In this document: positions 16,962-26,249 of the stretch, in pieces
Numbering within the stretch: position 1 is the first letter of the stretch
How the letters are laid out: each line of letters starts with the position of its first letter
Source of the DNA: an uncultured Elusimicrobiales bacterium
GTDB lineage: Bacteria; Elusimicrobiota; Elusimicrobia; Elusimicrobiales; Elusimicrobiaceae
DNA: 64,000 nucleotides
NCBI GenBank assembly: GCA_934662565.1
Contig: CAKUKI010000002.1
Span: forward strand, 280,386-344,385
Reading direction: 5' to 3'
Notes under the pieces: model-generated
The model's database searches: none
What the model was told of the DNA's origin: nothing
What the model saw: only the letters and a program-made list of their open reading frames with translations
Made by a program: the position numbers and the translations under genes

Positions 16962-17963
16962 TTATTGTACCTCCCGTTCGCGCACCAGTACACCGTCTAC
17001 ACTTATCCGTACGGTGGCTTTGCCGGAATACGGAATTTCCACATCAATTTTACTGCCGGGCTGCTGCATATCGTTCATCATTTCGCGTTCGCCCAGTTCG
17101 TCTATCAGCAATATGCGCACCCGACTGGCATTTTTGCCTTGGGGCATTTCGTAATGTAAGTGATACACTTTTTCTTCCCCTTCCACTTGGCGGCGGCTGA
17201 CGGTCACTTCCAAGTTAGAACCGGGGGTCATTTGGCTGTCCCCTTCCGGATTTTGTGCGGCAATCGTGCCGTTGGGGAATACGGAAGACGGGTCTTCTTT
17301 AATGATTAAATCTATGTTTTGGGCACTGGCCCAGAGGGTGGCGTCCGCCAATTTTTTATTTTTGAAATTCGGTACCAACACTACGCTGGACGGCGGCTGC
17401 CCGTTGGATATGACTAAATCAATGCCTTGGCCTTTTTCCACCATGCTGTCCGCTTTTAAGGATTGGGAAACAATCAGGCCTTTTTCATGGGTAAGCGAAT
17501 AGGCATTTTCCACTTTGTTTACCAATAAACCCGCTTGGCGCACGGCCAGTTGGGCGGCGCGTAAGTCACTGCCTACCACGTTGGGAACAAACGCCATTTC
17601 GTCGCCTTGGCTAATCCACACGCGGATAATGCGCCCTTCGCGCACGGTGCTTCCGGCGGCCGGGAGTTGACGCAAGACGGAACCGGACGGTACATCTTGG
17701 GCAAATTCCACACCGGCCTGTTTAAGCGCCAAATTGTTGGCGGCCAACGCATTTAAGGCGGCTGTGACGGGTTTTTGGGTAATATCCGGCACCTGCACTT
17801 CTTTGCGGGTATGCACTAACGCGCCGAATACCCAATCAATAGAAATAAAAATGAGCACGAGGAAGAAAACGGCAATCACCCCCGCAATAATCCACGCTTT
17901 GCGGCGGGCACGGAGGGGCCGTTTGAAAAAATCTTCAAAACTTTGTTCTTTTTGTGCGGACAT
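16962..17963 (-). CDS. Membrane-anchored PASTA-domain protein
   Basis: 333 residues from ATG 17963, one base after the fmt stop. A cytoplasmic N-terminus of about 25 residues, one membrane helix (AWIIAGVIAVFFLVLIFI), then three PASTA repeats starting with VQVPDITQKPV, AFVPNVVGSDL and VLVPNFKNKKL, and a beta-rich C-terminal domain of about 70 residues. PASTA modules bind peptidoglycan muropeptides. No kinase or transpeptidase domain is attached, which is unusual compared with StkP/PknB or PBP2x. The location between fmt and rpe resembles the Firmicutes fmt-rsmB-stp-stk-rsgA-rpe cluster, so this may be the leftover PASTA part of such a kinase. Confidence 0.88.
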   Translation of the reverse strand: MSAQKEQSFEDFFKRPLRARRKAWIIAGVIAVFFLVLIFISIDWVFGALVHTRKEVQVPDITQKPVTAALNALAANNLALKQAGVEFAQDVPSGSVLRQLPAAGSTVREGRIIRVWISQGDEMAFVPNVVGSDLRAAQLAVRQAGLLVNKVENAYSLTHEKGLIVSQSLKADSMVEKGQGIDLVISNGQPPSSVVLVPNFKNKKLADATLWASAQNIDLIIKEDPSSVFPNGTIAAQNPEGDSQMTPGSNLEVTVSRRQVEGEEKVYHLHYEMPQGKNASRVRILLIDELGEREMMNDMQQPGSKIDVEIPYSGKATVRISVDGVLVREREVQ

Positions 17964-17964
17964 A

Positions 17965-18912
17965 TTAATCAAACACCTTTTCACCCGCTTTTAAGGCATG
18001 TCCCATGGCGTAATCATACGCGGGCATGGGCCGCTTTCCGGCGGGGTGCAGTTCGTTTATCCACAAACTGCCTTCTTTACATTGTACTAAAATCCCGTTT
18101 TCCTTTTCAACGCGCAGTATTTGGCCCGCCGTACCGGTTGCGGTGGGGCTTTCCACGCGGGTACGCACCAGTTGCAACGGCTCCGTCTTGCCATGTAGGG
18201 TGATGGTGGCTTTGGGTTTGGGTCCGCACGCTAAACCGCGCACACGGTTAAATAGCGCCGTGGCCGCACCGGCCGCAAAAGAGATTTGGGCATCTTGCTT
18301 AGTCAGCATGGGGGCTAACGTCGGCTCGCCCGTTTGCGGCGTTTGGATAATTTTTCCTTCCTGTACGCCCAACACCGTTTCTTGCATGGCCTCTAACCCC
18401 AAAGCAATTAGTTTTTCAAATAGCGTTTGTGCGTTGTCTTGCGGGGTAATGGTGTATTCTTTTTGGGTGTAAAGCGGGCCGTCGTCCATGCCTTCGCGAA
18501 TCCAAAAAGTGCTGACCCCTGTTTTTTGGTAGCCTTGTATTAATGCCTGTTGGACCGGCGCCGCCCCGCGCAACTGCGGCAGTAATGAAAAATGCACATT
18601 AATCAGCCCGTATTTGGGTAAGGCCAAAAAATTCGGACGGAAAATTTTGCCGTACGCTACCACAATGCCCAAGTCAAAAGGAACGCGGGAAAGGTCTTCG
18701 TAATGGGTTTTTAAGATTTCGGGCGATAACACCGGCAGGTTTAATTCCAGCGCGCGTTTTTTGACCGGACAGGGGGAAATTTCCATGCCGCGCCCGCGCG
18801 GTTTATCGGCTTGCGTGACGACCAACCGCACATCCGTCAGTTGGTTTAATAATTCCAAAAACGGTACGGCCACATCCGGCGTACCAAAAAAAACGGTTTT
18901 TAATTTATTCAT
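17965..18912 (-). CDS. fmt: Methionyl-tRNA formyltransferase
   Basis: 315 residues. Formylates initiator Met-tRNA using 10-formyl-tetrahydrofolate. The N-terminal fold starts VFFGTPDVAVPFLE; the formyl-donor motif GLINVHFSLLPQLRGAAPVQQALIQG (family SLLPxxRGAAPI) and the GMDDGPLYTQKE block are intact; the C-terminal OB-like domain follows. Head of the minus-strand operon and divergent from trpS. Confidence 0.97.
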   Translation of the reverse strand: MNKLKTVFFGTPDVAVPFLELLNQLTDVRLVVTQADKPRGRGMEISPCPVKKRALELNLPVLSPEILKTHYEDLSRVPFDLGIVVAYGKIFRPNFLALPKYGLINVHFSLLPQLRGAAPVQQALIQGYQKTGVSTFWIREGMDDGPLYTQKEYTITPQDNAQTLFEKLIALGLEAMQETVLGVQEGKIIQTPQTGEPTLAPMLTKQDAQISFAAGAATALFNRVRGLACGPKPKATITLHGKTEPLQLVRTRVESPTATGTAGQILRVEKENGILVQCKEGSLWINELHPAGKRPMPAYDYAMGHALKAGEKVFD

Positions 18913-18953
18913 AATGCTCTTTATATTTTAGCAAATAAGGCCGCGGGGGTGGT

Positions 18954-18982
18954 TTGTGGAGTGGGCCTTAAAATCGTATAAT
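18954..18982 (+). promoter_or_regulatory. Sigma-70-type promoter of trpS
   Basis: -35 TTGTGG (18954-18959), 17-bp spacer, -10 TATAAT (18977-18982). Predicted transcription start about 18989, 30 bp before the trpS start codon. Confidence 0.7.
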
Positions 18983-19018
18983 AATAAAAAGATTTTATAT
19001 ATAGGAAGGTTTTTGATT

Positions 19019-20068
19019 ATGGCAAAAATTATTTTGACGGGGGACCGCCCTACCGGACGTTTACATGTGGGGCATTATGTAGGCTCCTTAAAAGGCCGCG
19101 TGGAATTGCAAAACAGCGGAAAGTTTGACAAAATTTTTATTATGATTGCCGACGCACAGGCACTAACCGACAACGCCCACCAACCGCAAAAAGTGCGGGA
19201 AAATATTATCCAAGTGGCGCTGGATTATTTATCGTGCGGGATTGACCCCCAAAAAGCCACCATTTTTATCCAATCCATGATACCGGAACTGACGGAGCTG
19301 ACATTTTATTATATGAACTTGGTGACGGTGGCCCGCGTGGGCAGAAACCCGACGGTTAAATCGGAAATTAAAATGCGCGGCTTTCAGGCCAGTATCCCGC
19401 TGGGTTTTTTTGCGTATCCCGTCAGCCAGACGGCCGATATTACCGCTTTTGCCGCCACGGACGTACCCGTGGGGGAAGACCAACTGCCTATGTTGGAACA
19501 ATGCCGTGAAATTGTGCACAGCTTTAACTCCACCTATGGGGAAACGCTGGTAGAGCCACGCATTATTCTGCCGGAAAACAAAGCCTGCCTGCGCCTACCG
19601 GGGACGGACGGCAAAGCCAAGATGAGCAAATCCTTGGGCAACTGCATTTATTTATCGGACGACGAAGAAACGGTGCGCAAGAAAGTGATGTCTATGTTTA
19701 CGGACCCCAACCACTTGCGCGTGGAGGACCCCGGAACTGTGGAGGGCAACCCAGTGTTTGTGTATTTGGATGCGTTCTGCCGCCCGGAACATTTTGCTAA
19801 GTTTTGGCCCGAATACAAGAATTTGGACGAAGTAAAAGCGCACTATCAGCGCGGCGGTTTGGGGGATGTAAAAATTAAAAAATTCCTCAACCAAGTGTTG
19901 CAGGCGGAACTGGCCCCCATCCGCGCACGGCGTAAAGAATGGGAAGCCAAACTGCCCGAAGTGTATGAAATTTTGAAAGCGGGTACAAAAAAAGCCCGTG
20001 CGGCCGCCGCCGAAACGCTGCACGCCGTCCGCGCCGCCATGCAAATCAACTATTTTGAAGATAAGTAA
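19019..20068 (+). CDS. trpS: Tryptophanyl-tRNA synthetase
   Basis: 349 residues from ATG 19019 (AGGAAGG ribosome-binding site at the right distance); a longer frame to 18956 would start upstream of the promoter's transcription start and is rejected. Class Ic synthetase: GDRPTGRLHVGHYVGSL (HIGH motif) and AKMSKSLGN (KMSKS). Monocistronic with its own promoter. Confidence 0.97.
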   Translation: MAKIILTGDRPTGRLHVGHYVGSLKGRVELQNSGKFDKIFIMIADAQALTDNAHQPQKVRENIIQVALDYLSCGIDPQKATIFIQSMIPELTELTFYYMNLVTVARVGRNPTVKSEIKMRGFQASIPLGFFAYPVSQTADITAFAATDVPVGEDQLPMLEQCREIVHSFNSTYGETLVEPRIILPENKACLRLPGTDGKAKMSKSLGNCIYLSDDEETVRKKVMSMFTDPNHLRVEDPGTVEGNPVFVYLDAFCRPEHFAKFWPEYKNLDEVKAHYQRGGLGDVKIKKFLNQVLQAELAPIRARRKEWEAKLPEVYEILKAGTKKARAAAAETLHAVRAAMQINYFEDK

Positions 20069-20138
20069 AAAATAGGTCTAAGGACCCATGGTTTTTGGTG
20101 CGCGTTTGGGTTATACTATAGGTATAAGGAGAATTTTT

Positions 20139-21059
20139 ATGAACACACGCATATTACTTTTTGTGTTGTCCGTCGGAATGGTTTTGTCGGCCGCGTCCGG
20201 CCCGCTAATGGCACAAGGCGTTCAAGGGGCCAAAAAAGCGGTGGCCACGTTGAGTAAAAAAGCCACCCAAAAAGCGGCCCGTTCCCCTTGGGAAGGCGTA
20301 GCCGTTAAAACGGTTAAATCCAGTGCCGCCACGGAGCATAAAGCCGCACAGGCTTCCGCCAAAAATATCAAAGCCAAAATAGCTGCCAAACATCCTAAAG
20401 CGGTTGTTTGGTATGAACAACGGGTAAACGGTAAAAGCGTGCAACAGGCGTTAAGACGCGCGGTAGAATTGCGCGGGCCGCGTCCGGCTACTCCGTGGCC
20501 CAAAACCCAGCCGCAAGCCTCCATTACGGTATCTACCATGAAAGGCCTTACTTTGGACGGTTATACCGGTAGTGTTGGCCGTGCGCCCGTGCCGAAAAAC
20601 AACATTTATTTTTATCGGGGTATGGGGTTGGACGAAAATGCGTTGCGTAATGTGCTCAAAAACGGTTTACGGGTGCGTGATACCGGTTCTGAAGCCAACG
20701 CGGTGGAATTTCAAACCCGTTTGGTACAAGGCGGAACCATGCCGCTTACCTCTGACCTGTTAAAGGATATGCGCCGTCAGCAGACGAACTTAACCACGGA
20801 CCCGCAAGGTACACTCCACTATGTTTATTTGCATAGCTTTACCAAAGGCAAAGTGCCCGTGATTGTGACGGTACGCAACTGGCGCCCGAAAGGTTTTAAA
20901 GGTTATTTTGTGACGGGCGAAGATATTCCGGTTTCTGATTTTGTGGAAGTTTCCGCCTTTGTGCAAGGCCCTAACAATACGCCGCTTTGGTGCCGTGTCA
21001 GTTTGGCCGAAGACGGACACTCGTTAGTATTTGCGCCGTATATGCCGTTTGAGCGCTAA
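20139..21059 (+). CDS. Secreted protein with possible ADP-ribosyltransferase-like C-terminal domain
   Basis: 306 residues from ATG 20139 (AAGGAGAA at the right distance); an in-frame upstream ATG at 20088 lacks this. Signal peptide, then about 100 residues rich in Lys/Ala. The C-terminal part from about residue 160 reads IYFYRGMGLDENALRNVLKNG, later LHSFTKG, later VSDFVEVSAFV. The order Tyr-Arg-Gly, Ser-containing strand, Glu-containing strand is reminiscent of the R-S-E class of ADP-ribosyltransferases. This is only a pattern match by eye. Single-gene unit with a terminator behind it. Confidence 0.7.
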   Translation: MNTRILLFVLSVGMVLSAASGPLMAQGVQGAKKAVATLSKKATQKAARSPWEGVAVKTVKSSAATEHKAAQASAKNIKAKIAAKHPKAVVWYEQRVNGKSVQQALRRAVELRGPRPATPWPKTQPQASITVSTMKGLTLDGYTGSVGRAPVPKNNIYFYRGMGLDENALRNVLKNGLRVRDTGSEANAVEFQTRLVQGGTMPLTSDLLKDMRRQQTNLTTDPQGTLHYVYLHSFTKGKVPVIVTVRNWRPKGFKGYFVTGEDIPVSDFVEVSAFVQGPNNTPLWCRVSLAEDGHSLVFAPYMPFER

Positions 21060-21072
21060 TTTTTGAAACACA

Positions 21073-21117
21073 TAAAAACGCCCCGAGTTTAGAACTTACT
21101 CGGGGCGTTGCTTTTTT
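21073..21117. terminator. Bidirectional intrinsic terminator
   Basis: 12-bp stem AACGCCCCGAGT/ACTCGGGGCGTT around a 9-nt loop, with TTTTTT on the plus side and TTTTT on the minus side. Separates convergent genes. Confidence 0.92.
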
Positions 21118-21160
21118 ACTAGAAAAGACGGACGGATTAAAGGCCGTAAAAGCGGGGGGA

Positions 21161-22543
21161 TTAAAAGTACAAATCCCGCTTGCCGGCTTTAATTTTTTGC
21201 AGGTTTTCGTCAATCATTTTGCGTATGGGGGAACCCTCGGCAAAGTTGGTTTGGGTGGTTTCTTCAATAAGTTTAAGGCCCTTATTTTTCAACCCTTCCG
21301 GTGCAAAATCGTACAGATATTCTGCAAACGTAAACATGGCATTGGGCAAACAATGGGTTTTAATTAACCCCGGTTTGGCCATATCCATAAAGTCTTTGCC
21401 CACGCGGCCCAAGCGGTAGCAACCGGTGCAGAACGACGGCATGTGTTTGGCGTCCACAATCGCTTCAATCACTTGGTCTGTGGAGCGTTCGTCCGTCAGC
21501 GTGAACTGGCTTCCGTTCTGTTTATCGTAGGAATATCCGCCCGGGTTGACGCGGGAAGCGGCGGAAATTTGCGATACGCCCAACTCCAAACATTCGTTGC
21601 GGGTTTGGGGAGTTTCGCGCGTGCTTAAAATAATGCCCGTGTACGGCACGGCCAAACGCAATACCGCCACGCAGGTTTTGAATTCTTCGGTGCTTAGCAC
21701 GTCGTTAGGGTGTTGGCTGAAGTCCGAGCCGTCCGCCGGTTCAATGCGCGGAATGGAAATGGTGTGCGGGCCGACGCCGTAGGTTTTATCTAAATAAGCG
21801 GCGTGTTCCAAGGTGGCTAAAATTTCGTACTTATGGTCATAGAGCCCCAAGAGCGGCCCGATACCCACATCGTTAATGCCGGCCTGTAAGGCACGGTCCA
21901 TGGCGTCTAAGCGGAACTGGTAATCTTTTTTGGCTCCGGCAATATGCAGTTTTTCGTATGTTTCCTTGTGGTATGTTTCCTGAAAAAGCTGGTAGGTGCC
22001 AATGTGGCATTTTTTTAATTCTTCAAATTCGGGCTCCGTTAAAGGTGCAATATTTACGTTGACGCGGCGGATGTTTTGCCCGTTCCAGCGGGTATCGTAA
22101 ATGGCTTTAATGGAATCATACACATACTGTAAACCGCCGCCGGGGTAGGCTTCTCCGGCCACCATTAAAATCCGTTTATGGCCCTGCTTTAGCAGTGCCG
22201 TCACCTCTTGGTTTATTTCGTCCATGGTGCTGGCGTGGCGTTTTAAGTGCGTGTTGGAACGGCGGAACGCGCAGTAAACACATTCGTTGGTACAAATGTT
22301 GGAAATATACAGCGGGGCAAATAATACAATGCGGTTGCCGTAAATGGCTTCTTTTACATATTTGGCCGCATCAAAAATCTTTTGCAGGAGGTTTTTATCC
22401 GTCACGTTTAGCAAAACGGCGGCTTCCTCCAGCGTAATGCCTTTTAATTGTTTGGCTTTTTCTAAAATTCCCGTCACCTCGTCATCCGTGTGAGATTTGG
22501 CACGTTCCAAGGTTCGTTGCAGTTTTTCGTCATCAATAATCAT
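21161..22543 (-). CDS. hydG: [FeFe]-hydrogenase H-cluster maturase HydG (tyrosine lyase)
   Basis: 460 residues. Radical SAM enzyme that cleaves tyrosine to p-cresol and makes the CO/CN ligands of the H-cluster. The radical SAM cluster motif CTNECVYC gives Cys84, Cys88 and Cys91; the C-terminal auxiliary-cluster motif CTGCYRLGRVG...THC is present near residues 380-410, which separates HydG from ThiH. No hydE, hydF or hydrogenase gene is in the window. Its presence points to an anaerobe producing or using H2. Confidence 0.95.
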   Translation of the reverse strand: MIIDDEKLQRTLERAKSHTDDEVTGILEKAKQLKGITLEEAAVLLNVTDKNLLQKIFDAAKYVKEAIYGNRIVLFAPLYISNICTNECVYCAFRRSNTHLKRHASTMDEINQEVTALLKQGHKRILMVAGEAYPGGGLQYVYDSIKAIYDTRWNGQNIRRVNVNIAPLTEPEFEELKKCHIGTYQLFQETYHKETYEKLHIAGAKKDYQFRLDAMDRALQAGINDVGIGPLLGLYDHKYEILATLEHAAYLDKTYGVGPHTISIPRIEPADGSDFSQHPNDVLSTEEFKTCVAVLRLAVPYTGIILSTRETPQTRNECLELGVSQISAASRVNPGGYSYDKQNGSQFTLTDERSTDQVIEAIVDAKHMPSFCTGCYRLGRVGKDFMDMAKPGLIKTHCLPNAMFTFAEYLYDFAPEGLKNKGLKLIEETTQTNFAEGSPIRKMIDENLQKIKAGKRDLYF

Positions 22544-22639
22544 ATCTCTTATATTACTATTTTTGGGGCGCTTTCGTAAGCGGGGGTGCTTTTGTTTTTG
22601 GTATCATATAAATAAGATGTTTTTAATACTGGAGGCCGT

Positions 22640-24661
22640 ATGAAAAAAGTGGTTGTTCCCCGCTGGATAAAGTCTTACGCAGCTTTTATTCTGGCAAACT
22701 GGTTGTTTTTTACGCTCATGCGCTTGATTTTTTTGTTTGTTTTCCGTGCGGCGCTTGTGCCGCAGGCGTACCATGAACTTTGGAAAACCTTTTATTTGGG
22801 GGCGAAATTTGACGCCCGCTTGGCTTGTGCGTTGGCTATTCCGCTGGGGTTGTATTTAACCGTTTGTGCATTTTGGAAAGGCGCGCGCTATATTAAAAAA
22901 GGGGTCAGCGCCCTGTATGGCCTGTTGGAAGCCGCCGTTTTGCTAGTGTACTTTGCCGATTTCGCCCACTATGCGTATATTTCCATGCGCATTAACTATT
23001 CCATTTTTAAGTATTCCGAAAACCCGCTGATTTCTTTGCAAATGGCGTGGGAAACGTACCCGTTGGTGTGGGCCGTTTTGGGGCTCCTTTTATGGGGCAT
23101 ATTGGCTTACTTTTTTGTTAAAAAATTGTGCGTGCGCGCCTTCGCGCAGGAAGAATCTTTCCGTTGGAAAGGCAAATTGGGTTGGTTCTTTATCGGGCTT
23201 ATTGCCACCGGCGTGCTTATGTTCGGGCAGGTTAGCCAGTATCCGTTGCGGTGGAGTAATGCGTACCATTCCACCAATAACTTTATTTGCAATTTAACGC
23301 TCAACCCGGGAATGAACTTGTTTGATACGGCGCGGTTTGCTAAAAATGTATCGTTTGACCGCGAAAAAACGCAAAATTATTACGACGAAGTTGCCAAGTT
23401 TTTAGGGGTGGATAATCCGGATAAAGAAAACCTCAACTTTATGCGTACGGTTCCGGCAAAACCCAAGGCCCAGCAAAAAGATTATAACGTAATTGTTATT
23501 TTTATGGAGTCTTTGGCGTGGAATAAAACCTCTATGACCAATCCGGACATTGACCCGACCCCGTTTATTAATGCGTTATCCAAACGTTCTGTTTTGTTTA
23601 ACCATTTCTTTACGCCTACTTCCGCCACGGCGCGTGCGGTGTTTGCCACCGTCACCAGTATTCCGGACGTCACGTCTTTCAAAACCAGTTCACGCAACCC
23701 GCTGATTGTAGACCAACACGTTATTGCCAACGCGCTGACGGATTATGAAAAATACTACTTTATCGGCGGCAGCTCCAGCTGGGGCAACATCCGCGGTATT
23801 TTGGAACATAACATTACCGATATTAATATGTACGAAGAAGGCAAGTTCAAAAACGAACACCGCAACGACGTGTGGGGTATTTCGGACTTAGACTTGTTCC
23901 GCGAAGCGGACCGCATTTTGACCGAGGACCAACAAAAGCATAAAAAGCCGTTCTTTGCTTTTGTGCAAACGGCCGGATATCACCGCCCGTATACCATTCC
24001 CAAAGATAATGCCGGTTTCCAATTAAAAGACATCGGCGAAGATTTGGCCCATAAACGCAGTTTTGTAAGCGTGGCGGAATACAATTCTTTGCGTTTTTCT
24101 GACCATGCCTTGCAGGAGTTTTTCAAACTGGCCGAAAAAGAGCCGTGGTGGGATAATACGTTGGTGGTAATTTTTGGGGACCATGGGCTTTCGGCCCCGC
24201 AATCCGAAAATATGCCCCGCGGGTATGTGGAACATAATTTAATCAACCACCAAGTACCGCTTATTTTGGCGGGCGGGGCCATTAAAGAGCCTAAAGTAAT
24301 TACCCGCACGGCCAGCCAAGTGGACGTTTTGCCGATTATTATGGGCATTTTGGGCCGCCCGTATTTTACGCGGGCTATCGGGCGCGACGTACTGGGCCAT
24401 AACGAATACCCGCAAGGCGCGCTGATTTACGGCTGGGCCAACGAGCCGCACCCCATCGGGTTTGTGGAGGGGGAATATTTCTACAATAACAAGGGCGGGC
24501 AGGAAGGTCTTTACAAGTATGCCCAAGATACTTATAATGAAGATATTTCCAAAAAAGAGCCGGCCCGCTTTGAGCGTATGAAAAAATTGGCGTTGGGGTT
24601 GTATGAAACGTCACAATATTTGGAATATAATAATAAAAAAAGAGATGAAAAAGACGACTAG
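22640..24661 (+). CDS. LTA-synthase-like sulfatase-family membrane phosphotransferase
   Basis: 673 residues. Five N-terminal membrane helices (residues about 10-215) followed by an extracytoplasmic alkaline-phosphatase/sulfatase-fold domain. The metal site MESLAW, a Thr/Ser-rich nucleophile region TPTSATARAVFATVTSIPD, and FGDHG are visible. Family members move phosphoglycerol or phosphoethanolamine to envelope glycans (LtaS, OpgB, EptA-like). The acceptor here is unknown; in a diderm it may decorate periplasmic glucans or LPS. GGAGG site before the start; lemA follows after 12 bp. Confidence 0.88.
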   Translation: MKKVVVPRWIKSYAAFILANWLFFTLMRLIFLFVFRAALVPQAYHELWKTFYLGAKFDARLACALAIPLGLYLTVCAFWKGARYIKKGVSALYGLLEAAVLLVYFADFAHYAYISMRINYSIFKYSENPLISLQMAWETYPLVWAVLGLLLWGILAYFFVKKLCVRAFAQEESFRWKGKLGWFFIGLIATGVLMFGQVSQYPLRWSNAYHSTNNFICNLTLNPGMNLFDTARFAKNVSFDREKTQNYYDEVAKFLGVDNPDKENLNFMRTVPAKPKAQQKDYNVIVIFMESLAWNKTSMTNPDIDPTPFINALSKRSVLFNHFFTPTSATARAVFATVTSIPDVTSFKTSSRNPLIVDQHVIANALTDYEKYYFIGGSSSWGNIRGILEHNITDINMYEEGKFKNEHRNDVWGISDLDLFREADRILTEDQQKHKKPFFAFVQTAGYHRPYTIPKDNAGFQLKDIGEDLAHKRSFVSVAEYNSLRFSDHALQEFFKLAEKEPWWDNTLVVIFGDHGLSAPQSENMPRGYVEHNLINHQVPLILAGGAIKEPKVITRTASQVDVLPIIMGILGRPYFTRAIGRDVLGHNEYPQGALIYGWANEPHPIGFVEGEYFYNNKGGQEGLYKYAQDTYNEDISKKEPARFERMKKLALGLYETSQYLEYNNKKRDEKDD

Positions 24662-24673
24662 GAGGGTTTGTAA

Positions 24674-25237
24674 ATGAGCACAGGATTAATTGTTTTAATT
24701 ATAGTAATTGTTGTAGCTGTATACTTTGGTATGGCGTATAACGCGTTTATTACGCTTAAAAACCGCGTGAAAGAGGCGTGGAGCGATATTGAAGTGCAAA
24801 TGAAACGCCGCTATGACTTAATCCCCAATTTGGTGGAAACGGTAAAAGGCTATGCCGCGCACGAAAGCGGCACGCTGGAAAAAGTGATTCAAGCGCGCAA
24901 TATGGCTATGGCCCAGCACGGCTCTATGAAGGAAGTGGCCCAGAGCGAAAATATCCTTTCTGGGGCGTTAAAATCTCTGTTTGCCTTAAAAGAAAGCTAT
25001 CCGGATTTGAAAGCCAACCAAAACTTTTTGGAACTCCAACGCGAACTGCGCGATACGGAAGACAAACTGCAAGCGGCCCGCCGTTTTTATAACGGGAATG
25101 TAATGAACTTAAATAATAAAGTGGAAATGTTCCCCAGCAACATAATTGCCAACATCTTCCATTTTGAAAAAGCGGAATTTTTTGAATTGGCCGAAGGCGA
25201 GCAGGAAGCCCGCCAAGCGGTAAAAGTAAAATTCTAA
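24674..25237 (+). CDS. lemA: LemA family protein (canonical member)
   Basis: 187 residues. An N-terminal membrane helix, then the helical LemA domain with NRVKEAWSDIEVQMKRRYDL and IPNLVETVKGYAAHE, RRFYNGNVMNLNNKVEMFPSNIIA. LemA proteins are anchored helical-bundle proteins often encoded beside M48 proteases, as here. First of the lemA-M48-M48-lemA run, with an AGGAGG ribosome-binding site. Confidence 0.95.
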   Translation: MSTGLIVLIIVIVVAVYFGMAYNAFITLKNRVKEAWSDIEVQMKRRYDLIPNLVETVKGYAAHESGTLEKVIQARNMAMAQHGSMKEVAQSENILSGALKSLFALKESYPDLKANQNFLELQRELRDTEDKLQAARRFYNGNVMNLNNKVEMFPSNIIANIFHFEKAEFFELAEGEQEARQAVKVKF

Positions 25238-25247
25238 CGGGGTGTAA

Positions 25248-26249
25248 ATGACCACCTACGAATATATTGCACAAAACAAGCGGCGCACGTGGCTGCTTGT
25301 TTTGTTGTTTCCGCTGACATTTGCACTGCTTACCTACGGGGTGTTGTGGTTGGGGGAATATTTTTTATTTGGCAACGTAAGCGTGGCGTGTGATGCTATG
25401 GGCCGGTGCGCCTATACGCACCAGACGGACATAAACGGCATTAACTCCTTATTTTTGTGGCTGGCGCCCATTTTGTGGGGGGCGGCTATGTTGTGGGCAC
25501 TGGGAGCTTACTTTTTTGGGGACCAGCTTATTTTACATTCTGCCCATGCCATTGAAATCCATCGGGAGGACCAGCCGGAGCTGTTCCGCTTGGTGGAAAA
25601 TGTTGCCATTACCCGCGGGTTGCCTACCCCGCGCGTGTATATTATGAATGACCGCGGCTTAAACGCTTTTGCTACCGGACGGGACCCGCAGCATGCTTCC
25701 GTGGCACTTACGCTGGGCCTTGCGGAAAAGCTGGACCGTGCGGAGTTGGAGGGCGTGATTGCGCACGAAATGGCCCATGTGGAAAACCGCGATATCCGCC
25801 TGATGCTCATTACCATAGCGGGGATTTCCTTTTTTACATTACTGGCGGAAATTTGTTTCCGTGCCGCTTTGGCCCCTAGGCGTTCTTCCGGTAAGGATGG
25901 CGATAAGGGCGCCTTGATTTTGCTGGCCATAGGGATTATTTTTATGCTGTACGGCTATATTGTGGCGCCGCTTATCCGCTTGGCGGTTTCCCGCCAGCGC
26001 GAATATCTGGCCGATTCTACCGCCGCATTAACTACCCGCAATCCGGCGGCCTTGGCCAGTGCTTTGCGTAAAATCTCTGGCCATGCCAGTACGGAAGACC
26101 TCAAAGACCATGCCAGTATGGCCGCCATGTGCATAGAAAACCCTTGTGTAAAACAGGGTATATTTGCGTGGCTTTCTAACTTGACGGCTACGCACCCGCC
26201 CATTGAGGACCGCATCCGCCGTTTAGAAGCCATGGACGGGAGAATTTAA
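25248..26249 (+). CDS. M48 family membrane zinc metalloprotease (HtpX-like), first copy
   Basis: 333 residues. Two N-terminal membrane helices, then the peptidase domain with AFATGRDPQHASVALT, the zinc/catalytic HEMAH at about 173-177, another hydrophobic pair (after residue 185 and near 235) and the third zinc ligand in REYLADSTA. HtpX-type enzymes degrade misfolded membrane proteins. Overlaps the next gene by one base (TAATG), implying coupled synthesis of the two paralogues. Confidence 0.93.
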   Translation: MTTYEYIAQNKRRTWLLVLLFPLTFALLTYGVLWLGEYFLFGNVSVACDAMGRCAYTHQTDINGINSLFLWLAPILWGAAMLWALGAYFFGDQLILHSAHAIEIHREDQPELFRLVENVAITRGLPTPRVYIMNDRGLNAFATGRDPQHASVALTLGLAEKLDRAELEGVIAHEMAHVENRDIRLMLITIAGISFFTLLAEICFRAALAPRRSSGKDGDKGALILLAIGIIFMLYGYIVAPLIRLAVSRQREYLADSTAALTTRNPAALASALRKISGHASTEDLKDHASMAAMCIENPCVKQGIFAWLSNLTATHPPIEDRIRRLEAMDGRI

